The position numbers and the translations under genes are program-made. Positions 53,603 through 61,731 of a DNA stretch of 64,000 bases are shown piece after piece. A model generated the notes under the pieces. It saw only the letters and a list, made by a program, of their open reading frames with translations. It made no database searches and was not told where the DNA came from. Every line of letters begins with the position of its first letter. The stretch's first letter is position 1. The DNA is taken from assembly GCF_900142645.1 (NCBI RefSeq), contig NZ_FRBP01000004.1, positions 92,038 to 156,037 on the forward strand. The letters run 5' to 3'. Source of the stretch: Eubacterium callanderi. GTDB lineage: Bacteria > Bacillota > Clostridia > Eubacteriales > Eubacteriaceae.

Positions 53603-56050
53603 ATGGCAATTACAGATAAAAATACAAAGCATAAAGTAAAGACAAAGGAAGCCTTCAGAAAGGCTTTCATTAAAAAAGTTGAGGAAGTCTCCGGCGAAGA
53701 TTTCAGTGAGTCTACCACCAGACACCAGTATGAAGCACTGGCAGAGCTGGTGATGGAAGAAATCACAGCGGAGTGGGCTGTAAATAACAGCCGTCTGCAT
53801 AAAATGGAAGAAAAACAGATTTACTTTTTCTCCATCGAGTTCCTGATTGGCCGATTGTTAAAAGCCTATGTCAACAACCTGGGCTGGGATACCATGGTTG
53901 AAGAAACCCTGGATGAGCTGGGGGTTGACTATGAAGCCATTCAGGCAGAGGAACATGACCCTGCACTGGGGAACGGCGGCCTTGGCCGTTTGATGGCATG
54001 CTTCTTAGACTCTACAGCCGCGCTCGGTTTTCCGGGCCACGGCAATGGCATCCGCTACAAATACGGTCTCTTTGAGCAGAAAATTATTAACGACGAACAG
54101 GTTGAGGTTGCGGACATCTGGCTTAAAAACGGCTATCCCTTCGAAATCGTAAAGCCCGATAAGGCTGTTGTGGTTAAATACAACGGGGATGTGCGTGTAG
54201 AAGAGGTAAACGGCAAAATGCAGTTTATCCATGAAAACTACGATCCAGTCCTGGCGGTTCCCTATGATATTCCGGTTAAAGGCTACCGAAATAACACTGT
54301 AAACTCACTGCGTTTATGGAGCGCCAAGCCTGTAGAAGATTTTGACCTGTCCACCTTTAACCAGGGACACTTCCTCAAAGCCATGCAGCGCAAATCAGAG
54401 GCCGAATCCATCAGCCAGATCCTGTACCCAAGCGACCATGGATTTGAGGGCAAGCTGCTGCGCCTGAAACAGGAATACTTCTTTGTATGCGCGGGCCTCA
54501 AACGGATTGTCCGCCGCTATAAGAAGCACAATCATGGCTCTATGGACGGCTTTCCGGATAAAATCTGTATCCACATTAACGACACGCACCCGGCGCTCTG
54601 TGTGCCAGAGCTCATGCGTATTTTAGTGGATGAGGAAGGCTATGACTGGGATGTTGCCTGGGATATGACCATTAAGTCCATCAGCTTTACAAACCATACC
54701 GTATTACCCGAAGCCCTTGAAAAATGGCCGATTGATATGGTACAGAAGTTGCTGCCCCGCGTTTACCAGATCATTGAAGAAATTAACCGCCGTTTTATCA
54801 ACGATATGAACTGGTTCTATCCAGATCAGGTTGACCGTAACTACAGCATGGCTATTTTAAAAGACGGCCAGGTTCATATGGCACATTTGGCCATTATCGG
54901 CAGCCACTCCGTCAATGGTGTGGCAGAGCTGCACAGCAAGATCCTGCGGGAGGAAACCTTTAAGGATTTTTACGCGGTGTTCCCAGACCGCTTTACCTCT
55001 GTTACCAATGGGGTAACCCAGCGCCGTTTTATGATGGGCAGCAATCCGGGACTAAAAACCCTGCTGGATGATACCATCGGTACAGACTGGAAAAAGCCTG
55101 GCAATATGTGCAGCCTCGAAGCGCTGCTGCCTTATGCGCAGGACGCGGCGTTCTGCCAGAAGCTGGGAGACATAAAGCACGCCAATAAGGAACGGCTGGC
55201 TAAGTATATCAAGGAAACCCAGGGTATTGTCCTGAACCCGGATTCTATTTTTGACGTACAGGTCAAGCGTATCCATGAATATAAACGCCAGCTCTTAAAT
55301 ATTCTGCACGTCATTCTGACTTACAATCAGCTGCGCTCCAATCCGAATGCCGATATCGTACCAAAGACCTATATTTTCGCGGGCAAGGCAGCGCCCTCCT
55401 ACGTATATGCGAAGGAAGTTATCCGCCTGATTAACGTGGTTGCAGACCGCGTCAACAATGACCCGCTGGTTAAGGATAAGCTCAAGGTTGTCTTTGTACC
55501 AAACTTTAACGTGTCCGTGGCAGAGCTCATCTACCCTGCGGCAGAGATCTCAGAACAAATTTCAACCGCCGGTAAAGAAGCCTCCGGTACAGGCAATATG
55601 AAATTCATGATGAACGGCGCCCTGACCCTTGGCACTATGGACGGCGCCAATGTCGAAATCGCTGAGGCTGTGGGAATGGACAATGTCTTTACCTTTGGCC
55701 TGTCCGATACAGAGGTGTACAATTATAATACCCATGGCGGCTACCGCTCATTGGAAGTCTACGAGTCCGATTCCCGCCTGCAGGAAATCCTTGGACAGCT
55801 GATCAGCGGTTTCTTTGGGGAAAGCGCGGGCTTCCAGATGATTTACGACTCCCTGCTGCTGCACAATGATACCTATTTTGTCCTGAAAGATTTTGCCCCG
55901 TATGTCGATATTCAGGATATCGTCAGCAACGTCTACAGAGACCAGAAGCAATGGCAGAAAATGTCTGCCATCAATATTGCCCACTCTGGAATCTTCTCAA
56001 GCGACCGCTCTATTGAGGATTACGAGAAACGGGTTTGGAAAGTTAAATAA
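53603..56050 (+). CDS. glgP: Glycogen/starch phosphorylase
   Basis: Releases glucose-1-phosphate from alpha-1,4-glucans. The PLP-binding region EASGTGNMKFMMNG is near residues 658-671, with the Schiff-base lysine at about 668. DPALGNGGLGRLMACFLDS near 112-130 is the other invariant block. The length of 815 is normal for bacterial GlgP. The ATG at 53603 follows GAAAGGAAATCAATAAA. No other glycogen genes (glgB, glgC, glgA) are nearby, so the gene is transcribed alone, ended by a hairpin. Confidence 0.95.
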   Translation: MAITDKNTKHKVKTKEAFRKAFIKKVEEVSGEDFSESTTRHQYEALAELVMEEITAEWAVNNSRLHKMEEKQIYFFSIEFLIGRLLKAYVNNLGWDTMVEETLDELGVDYEAIQAEEHDPALGNGGLGRLMACFLDSTAALGFPGHGNGIRYKYGLFEQKIINDEQVEVADIWLKNGYPFEIVKPDKAVVVKYNGDVRVEEVNGKMQFIHENYDPVLAVPYDIPVKGYRNNTVNSLRLWSAKPVEDFDLSTFNQGHFLKAMQRKSEAESISQILYPSDHGFEGKLLRLKQEYFFVCAGLKRIVRRYKKHNHGSMDGFPDKICIHINDTHPALCVPELMRILVDEEGYDWDVAWDMTIKSISFTNHTVLPEALEKWPIDMVQKLLPRVYQIIEEINRRFINDMNWFYPDQVDRNYSMAILKDGQVHMAHLAIIGSHSVNGVAELHSKILREETFKDFYAVFPDRFTSVTNGVTQRRFMMGSNPGLKTLLDDTIGTDWKKPGNMCSLEALLPYAQDAAFCQKLGDIKHANKERLAKYIKETQGIVLNPDSIFDVQVKRIHEYKRQLLNILHVILTYNQLRSNPNADIVPKTYIFAGKAAPSYVYAKEVIRLINVVADRVNNDPLVKDKLKVVFVPNFNVSVAELIYPAAEISEQISTAGKEASGTGNMKFMMNGALTLGTMDGANVEIAEAVGMDNVFTFGLSDTEVYNYNTHGGYRSLEVYESDSRLQEILGQLISGFFGESAGFQMIYDSLLLHNDTYFVLKDFAPYVDIQDIVSNVYRDQKQWQKMSAINIAHSGIFSSDRSIEDYEKRVWKVK

Positions 56051-56061
56051 GCATTAAAAAG

Positions 56062-56104
56062 AAAGCTGCCGTATCAGCGCAAAGACACTGATCGGCGGCT
56101 TTTT
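56062..56104 (+). terminator. glgP terminator
   Basis: AAAGCTGCCG (56062-56071) pairs with CGGCGGCTTT (56093-56102) and an inner TCAG/CTGA extends the stem. T residues follow. Confidence 0.8.
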
Positions 56105-56219
56105 AAATTGGCTTAAAGCGTGGCTTTTAAGAAAAAATCTTGACAAAAACTTGAATAATACCCGATAAAAATTAAGTTATAATATAAAGCAGAGAACGAT
56201 TTAATAAAGGAGTCCTATT

Positions 56220-57044
56220 ATGAAAAAAATATTCCCAGAACGGTTTAAGGGGCAGGTCATCGTGTTAACAGGCGCTGCGCGCGGTATTGGAAAAGCCACA
56301 GCATTGAGGGCAGCAAGAGAAGGCGCAAGGCTGGTTCTGACAGACCGTCTTGAAAAGGAAGGTAGCGAAGTACTAAAGGCTGTGACAGAGGAAGGCGGCG
56401 AAGCGATTTTCCTGTGCCTGGATCTGTCGATTGAGGAAAACGCCCGGAAAATGGTGGAGGAGGCTGTAAAAGCCTATGGCCGGATTGACATCGCCATCAA
56501 CAATGCCGGTGTGATGGGAAATCCAGACCCTGTGCACGCCCTGACAAAGGAGCAGATGGATTATACCATGGCCAATAATTTTTATTCGGTTTTTTACAGC
56601 TGTAAATATGAGCTTCAGCAGTTTATGAAACAGAAAAAAGGCGGCGCTGTCGTCAACAATGCGTCCATCGCAGGGCTGACTGGTTTGCCGGGCAACCCTG
56701 CCTATGTAGCATCCAAACACGCGGTAAACGGGCTGACCAAAAATCTGGCATTGGATTACGCGCGCTTTGGTATCCGTGTCAATTCCGTCAATCCGGCGGG
56801 TACAGATACGCCAATGGTGAAGGAAGCATATGAATTTGTCATGCAGAAACAGAAGGAAGCACAGGCGAACGGCGTCTCTGAACAGGAAGCGCAGTCCATG
56901 GCAGGCCAGAAAACAGAATCCATGCTCAAACGCGACGCACTGGCGGAGGAACAGGCAGCTTCCATTTTATTTTTGGCGTCTGACGACGCAAGCCATATGA
57001 CCGGGGAAATCGTGGCCACTGACGGAGGATGGACGTCATTTTAA
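56220..57044 (+). CDS. SDR family oxidoreductase
   Basis: A classical short-chain dehydrogenase of 274 residues. The cofactor motif TGAARGIGKAT is near residue 17, NNAGVMG near 93, and the catalytic Y162 and K166 are in YVASKHAVN, with the Ser in NNASIAG. The D in VLTDRLEK at the end of strand 2 suggests NAD(H) rather than NADP(H). An insertion near 205-245 (MQKQKEAQANGVSEQEAQSM) is somewhat longer than usual. The substrate cannot be predicted. The ATG follows AAAGGAGTCCTATT. It lies just upstream of a LytTR regulator on the same strand. Confidence 0.88.
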   Translation: MKKIFPERFKGQVIVLTGAARGIGKATALRAAREGARLVLTDRLEKEGSEVLKAVTEEGGEAIFLCLDLSIEENARKMVEEAVKAYGRIDIAINNAGVMGNPDPVHALTKEQMDYTMANNFYSVFYSCKYELQQFMKQKKGGAVVNNASIAGLTGLPGNPAYVASKHAVNGLTKNLALDYARFGIRVNSVNPAGTDTPMVKEAYEFVMQKQKEAQANGVSEQEAQSMAGQKTESMLKRDALAEEQAASILFLASDDASHMTGEIVATDGGWTSF

Positions 57045-57084
57045 AAGCACAAAATTCATGTGAACAGCCTAAAGTCGTGACGAA

Positions 57085-57118
57085 CGGTATTTTTTATACC
57101 GGATCAAAATGATATAAT
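57085..57118 (+). promoter_or_regulatory. Promoter with an inverted repeat upstream of the LytTR gene
   Basis: CGGTAT-N5-ATACCG (57085-57101) is a perfect inverted repeat that overlaps the -35 position of a promoter with TATAAT at 57113-57118. It could be a control site for the following LytTR gene or, less likely, an mRNA hairpin of the SDR gene. Confidence 0.4.
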
Positions 57119-57178
57119 TGAAGCAATACTTATATATGGACAGCGCATTAAAAACGTTGCCGGAAGAGGAAGAGAAAT

Positions 57179-57985
57179 ATGAAGCAGGATGCCGTAGAGC
57201 TGACACGTATGATTATGCGAAAGCATTATGAAAGAGATCTGGATTTTGTGATTGAGCAGATGGCAGAAGATATTATGTGGATCGGTCCCCTTAAAAGCCA
57301 GTTTATCAACGGCCTGGATAACTTTAAAGAAATACTGGAGATTGAGCAGGGGATTCCTTTTCAGGTCAAAGACGACGTTTATGAGCTTGTTGGGGAAAGC
57401 GAGGAGGGCTGTGTTGTCAGCGGAAAATATACCGTTTATAACGAGGGCGTCCAGAACTACATTATGCTGGCTGAGCAGCGCTGCACCTTTGTGTACCGCA
57501 GGCAGGAGGGAAGGCTGCTTGCCATACATATCCATGTATCCAATACGGCAGACAATCTGCTGATTGGCGATGAGAAATATTTCCCCTTTAAAGCTGGCCG
57601 TGAAAATTATGAGTATATGCAAAAGCTGATCCAGGAAAAGATCGGCAAAGAGAAGAAGGTCTGCTTTAAAGGTTTGAACAAAGAAGAATACTTTGTGGAC
57701 ATCAACCAGATCATTTACATAGAGGCCGGACACCGTAAGAGCAGGCTGCAATGTGCAGATAAGGCCATGAATATCCGGGTGCCCATCGGAGAAATTGAGA
57801 CAGAGCTGCCTGAACAGTTTATCAGAATTCACCGCAGCTACATCATCAATCTGGATTATGTATTAAACGTACAGTACCGTGAAATAAATATGTACGATGG
57901 CAGTACCCTGCCAGTTCCAGAAAAGCGCTATCCACAGGTACTTAAGAGCATACAGGATTATCATGAGAACCACTCATACCGTTAA
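57179..57985 (+). CDS. NTF2-like/LytTR one-component regulator
   Basis: A 268-residue protein that joins two domains. Residues about 1-125 look like an NTF2/SnoaL-like cone fold (ELTRMIMRKHYERDLDFVIE, then DIMWIGPLKSQFINGLDN and the strand AEQRCTFVYRRQ). Residues about 165-262 are a LytTR DNA-binding domain: NQIIYIEAGHRKSRLQCA, then LPEQFIRIHRSYIINLDYV. There is no response-regulator receiver, so the NTF2-like part probably binds a small ligand and controls DNA binding; this is an inference. LytTR proteins usually bind direct repeats. The gene stands alone behind a promoter with an inverted repeat and ends at a shared terminator. Confidence 0.82.
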   Translation: MKQDAVELTRMIMRKHYERDLDFVIEQMAEDIMWIGPLKSQFINGLDNFKEILEIEQGIPFQVKDDVYELVGESEEGCVVSGKYTVYNEGVQNYIMLAEQRCTFVYRRQEGRLLAIHIHVSNTADNLLIGDEKYFPFKAGRENYEYMQKLIQEKIGKEKKVCFKGLNKEEYFVDINQIIYIEAGHRKSRLQCADKAMNIRVPIGEIETELPEQFIRIHRSYIINLDYVLNVQYREINMYDGSTLPVPEKRYPQVLKSIQDYHENHSYR

Positions 57986-58012
57986 TGCTGTAATAAATTA
58001 TGATAAAAAATC

Positions 58013-58055
58013 AAAAAAAGCAGCTCCTCTGTCTAAACGTGGAGCTGCTTTTTTA
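58013..58055. terminator. Bidirectional terminator
   Basis: AAAAAAGCAGCTCC (58013-58026) pairs with GGAGCTGCTTTTTT (58041-58054). T runs on both strands serve the convergent LytTR and surface-protein genes. Confidence 0.88.
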
Positions 58056-58086
58056 TAAGAATTATTTGACATGATTATAAAATGTT

Positions 58087-61000
58087 TTACTGTAACATAA
58101 CTATTATTTTATTATTAAACATCGTTTGTATAGATTTTGATCGCCAGTCGTTTATATTTTTAGTATCAATATCAGCTTTTAAAAGCGAGATGTTATTTTC
58201 CATGTTACCAGTTTTCAGATTGTATAAATCAGCATGATATATAAAGTCACCTTTGAATACAAAATAGCCGAAGAAATTATATTGTTTTATCTGATTACGG
58301 TTGTAACTCAGTTTACCGGTGTAAAGATAATTTCCAGGTACGGAAAAGCCGACAGACTCCAGTTCGTCGAGAAGCGAATTTTTACCGCTGGCAGATAACC
58401 GTGATTTCATAGAATCTAAAGTTTCAATTGGTGGGGGTGATATAAATCGCTGATCATATAGGAATATATACATACACAAGTTCTGATACATCATGCTTTC
58501 ATAGAGATCAGGATGAAACATAGACACTCCGGAGGAATACCGTACTCGTTCTTCACACTGTTTAAAAAAAACTTTTGGATCAAAAACAACAAAACAATCA
58601 TATGCATATGTTTTTCCGTCAATCAGGTTGATATCCTTTCCGTCGGGAAGTTTCATGCTTGTATCATAGGCTTCGCATTTTTTAATGAATTTTTGAAACT
58701 GTCCTCTCATCTGCTCTATTGCGTAATCATATCGATGGTCTGTGTTATTGCTCTGCATATAGCACATGCTTATCATATAGGCCTTCAGGTAGAGTGAGGT
58801 GGTATAGGCCAGAAAACGGGATTTAGCAGGAATGGTTTGAGAGGACCAGTTATAGCGTGAATTATAAAGATTCACATAGACATCTAAAGTGCTGTCGCTT
58901 TCCATGACATTATCACCGAGAATGGATTTTCCGAAAGCCAGAGTGTCTCTTGCAAAGGTATCGCCGCCGCCGGCGCTGTATGCAACCGTATTATTAATCT
59001 CATTAACATAGGTGTGATATTCAGTGGATTCAGTGTCTGTGACCTCCATTAGTTTAGCAAGTACATCATTTTCCGGGCTATTGACTTTGTTAACAGTCCA
59101 GGCAAGACTGTCCGCCTCTTTTCCGAATGCGGAAACCTTATCTCGCATTTCCGTATCTTTGATATGATTTATCAGGTCTTTGAGTTCCTGGCTGATGGCG
59201 TCAGTTTTTCGACTGATCTCAGCAACTTCAGCGTTCAGTGCTACCAAATTATCTCTAATTTCGCCCATTCCACTGGAGGATAAAGCATCACCGCCGAGGC
59301 CCAGGATTCCGGCAATTCCCGCCAGAGGGGATCCTGTGACAAAGGAATTGACAATGCTTAGTATTTTAGAAGTGTATACGAATGATTTTGCGACAATATC
59401 TTGTGCCGACGCATTTGAAGCTAACAGTTCATCGTCTGAAGCATCACTTTCATATACGACCATGGCGTATTCAGAAGCCTGCACGGGGACCCCGTAGGCG
59501 TCAGTAACACAGTTTGTATCCAGATAAAGCCTTTGCGAGTAGGCCCAGTAGGCAAAAAACATTTCAAGCCCTTCATCATCCTCAGCCCAGTTGGGGAGCA
59601 CAGGATCATCAATTGTCACTGTAAAGCTGAAGCGATTATTTGAACCGTCCATGATCTTTAAAGGTGAGACACTGACACCAGGATGCGGCTCGTCGGCGAG
59701 AGCGACGGCTCCCTGTGTTAAATCAACACTGCCATTGAGCGAGCTGACACGGCCAGTAAACTCAGCCGTGGCCTGAGTCTCTTTTTCAGAGCTGCGCACC
59801 GCATTCGCCAGAATTAAATCGGTGCTGATTCGTTCTTCTTCAAGCTTGAGCGGCAGCGTCAGGCTGTCACAATTAAGGGCAGCACTGTCAATGGTCATCG
59901 TAGTGCCGCGCAGCGCATTCATGACGTCCGTCTTGCTCTCCGCACCATTGACACGTACTTCCAGAAGCCCATCCCTGCTGGAAAGAGTTGAGGGAATGGT
60001 CAGGTTAACCGGCTGGATGGCTGGATCATCAAAGGTAAAGGCTGACGCGTCCGCCGTTTGGGAGAACTGTGCAGTGTCGACGCTGAATTGCAGAACAGCC
60101 GTATCGTCTTTGTTAAGGTGCACATTGTCAGTGCCTTCCGCAAAATACGGCAGCGGAGAGGAGACATCAACCATCAGACGCCCTTGCTTTTCGCCGTCCT
60201 GTTTAAAGCAGTTTTTGCTAAGCTCAAGCAGCCCGTTGCTCTCATCCTCTTTATCCAAAGTTCCAGTGAGACTCAACGCTAACGTATGCTCGTCCAGAAG
60301 AGTGATTGTATCAATTCTGGCATTTTCAAAAGCATTTTTCAGGACAATATCCTCAGCCTTCACAGCGTCAGAAAATGGGTCACTTTGGCTGGAAATAACA
60401 ATATCGAAAAAGGCAGCGCCAGCGGCGACAGAGCTGTTAGTCTGAAGCGCTTCATATGTAATTTCAGACAGCTCAACCAACTCGACAGAACCAATGGTGA
60501 CAGTGGTAGAAAGTACTTCTGTGCTCTCGTTTACTGTCAGATCGCTGCTAACAGAATAAGAGATGCTCTCTACTTCATCAGACAAAGAAGTATCCGTATC
60601 ACTTTCCTCCTCGGCGTAAACGGGATTTGGAAAAGCCGTCAGCAGAAGCTGTGTTGTCAACAGCAGGCAGAGCGCAATCGAGAATACCATCTGCCCCTTT
60701 CTTCTTTTGCAGAGCCAAACAGCAAAGACGATCAATGCAGCGGTTAGGGCAATACCAATGCCGATAGTACCCGGTGCTCCTGTTACAGGATTTGAAGGGA
60801 TGCTGGAGAGTGACACAGGGATCACAGAGCTTTTGTCGCCAACCTGTATTGTAAAGCTGTGAAGGATTTTTTGTCCGGCGGCGATTTTATCATAGGTTCT
60901 TGTGGTACTTTCAGAATACAGCCCCTCAGGGAGAGTGGTCTCAAGGGTTACATTCATTAAATCAGCGTTTGTCTGGTTGTCCAGCTCTAAGGTTGCTGTT

Positions 61001-61167
61001 ACCTGGTCGCCATCCTTTACAGATTCTTTATTAAAATAAAGCTGTGTGTGAGGATACCCTTCGGGAGGCCCGGTATCCGAATCCTGAGCAAAAACTGAAA
61101 AATTCCCCAGCACCAAAAAGATAAAAAGCATAGAAATCGTTGACAAAATTTTTTTGAACTTTTTCAT
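58087..61167 (-). CDS. Composite secreted protein: two signal/anchor modules in one chain
   Basis: A 1026-residue protein not assignable to a family. Residues 1-28 are a signal peptide (ISMLFIFLVLGNFSVFAQ), and 35-122 an Ig-like beta domain. NPVTG lies at about 125-129, a TM at 133-153 and a basic stop KRRKGQ at 154-159: a complete sorting-signal layout, in the middle of the chain. It is followed at once by a second signal-like segment (MVFSIALCLLLTTQLLLTAF, cleaved perhaps after VYAEE, near 185) and about 840 more residues. The last 430 have a hydrophobic Gly/Ala/Ser-rich hairpin (SPLAGIAGILGLGGDAL near 640-665), then a predicted coiled coil (VALNAEVAEISRKTDAISQE). An N-terminal fusion of two genes is the simplest reading. 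Confidence 0.7.
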   Translation of the reverse strand: MKKFKKILSTISMLFIFLVLGNFSVFAQDSDTGPPEGYPHTQLYFNKESVKDGDQVTATLELDNQTNADLMNVTLETTLPEGLYSESTTRTYDKIAAGQKILHSFTIQVGDKSSVIPVSLSSIPSNPVTGAPGTIGIGIALTAALIVFAVWLCKRRKGQMVFSIALCLLLTTQLLLTAFPNPVYAEEESDTDTSLSDEVESISYSVSSDLTVNESTEVLSTTVTIGSVELVELSEITYEALQTNSSVAAGAAFFDIVISSQSDPFSDAVKAEDIVLKNAFENARIDTITLLDEHTLALSLTGTLDKEDESNGLLELSKNCFKQDGEKQGRLMVDVSSPLPYFAEGTDNVHLNKDDTAVLQFSVDTAQFSQTADASAFTFDDPAIQPVNLTIPSTLSSRDGLLEVRVNGAESKTDVMNALRGTTMTIDSAALNCDSLTLPLKLEEERISTDLILANAVRSSEKETQATAEFTGRVSSLNGSVDLTQGAVALADEPHPGVSVSPLKIMDGSNNRFSFTVTIDDPVLPNWAEDDEGLEMFFAYWAYSQRLYLDTNCVTDAYGVPVQASEYAMVVYESDASDDELLASNASAQDIVAKSFVYTSKILSIVNSFVTGSPLAGIAGILGLGGDALSSSGMGEIRDNLVALNAEVAEISRKTDAISQELKDLINHIKDTEMRDKVSAFGKEADSLAWTVNKVNSPENDVLAKLMEVTDTESTEYHTYVNEINNTVAYSAGGGDTFARDTLAFGKSILGDNVMESDSTLDVYVNLYNSRYNWSSQTIPAKSRFLAYTTSLYLKAYMISMCYMQSNNTDHRYDYAIEQMRGQFQKFIKKCEAYDTSMKLPDGKDINLIDGKTYAYDCFVVFDPKVFFKQCEERVRYSSGVSMFHPDLYESMMYQNLCMYIFLYDQRFISPPPIETLDSMKSRLSASGKNSLLDELESVGFSVPGNYLYTGKLSYNRNQIKQYNFFGYFVFKGDFIYHADLYNLKTGNMENNISLLKADIDTKNINDWRSKSIQTMFNNKIIVMLQ

Positions 61168-61202
61168 TTAAAAACACATCCTTTATAATTTATAAAATAT
61201 TT

Positions 61203-61433
61203 TCAAAACGTTACTTTTTCAAAATTATCTGTTGACAGACAATCGAGATTCACAAAATTTTTATCGAATTGAGCCGTGCAGGCAGAGAGCCGATGTGGTG
61301 GCCGCCGAGGTGGCCGTGCATAGCCATTGAGAGAATTGCTGTCTGAGGTCTGGGCTAAAGCAGGCATACTCCAAAGCATTAAGAACAAAAGAAGCATGGA
61401 GATTGTTGACAGAGCAGTTTTAAATTTTTTCAT
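61203..61433 (-). pseudogene. Truncated relative of the composite surface protein
   Basis: A 76-residue frame whose first 30 residues match the start of the 1026-residue protein encoded next to it: MKKFKTALSTISMLLLFLML against MKKFKKILSTISMLFIFLVL, ending in ALAQ and VFAQ. The ribosome site is also conserved (AAAGGATGTG before each start). After the signal peptide the sequence turns into Arg/Pro-rich low-complexity text and stops. I read it as the head of a tandem duplicate that lost its body, with ATG 61433 the matching start. A real short secreted peptide is possible but less likely. Confidence 0.6.
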
Positions 61434-61731
61434 TTTAAAGCACATCCTTTCATATTATGTTTGGCACCATTTTAACACAGGATTTTTTTCGCACAAGTGT
61501 TTTAAATAAAATTAAAGAATATGCTTTTGTTTAGTGTTATGGTTTAAAAAACAGGAAAAATGAACAGAACAGTTATTTCAGGCTATAGGCCAATAATAAA
61601 CAGGTTGTCACAGTGGTGTCAACAATGGTGCGTGAAAAAGTTTTATATTCGTTTCAAAATAAGTTTTTTACTGTTATACTCAAAAACCAGGCATGAAAAG
61701 ATAAGCGTCAAAGATGACAGGAGGAATTTAT

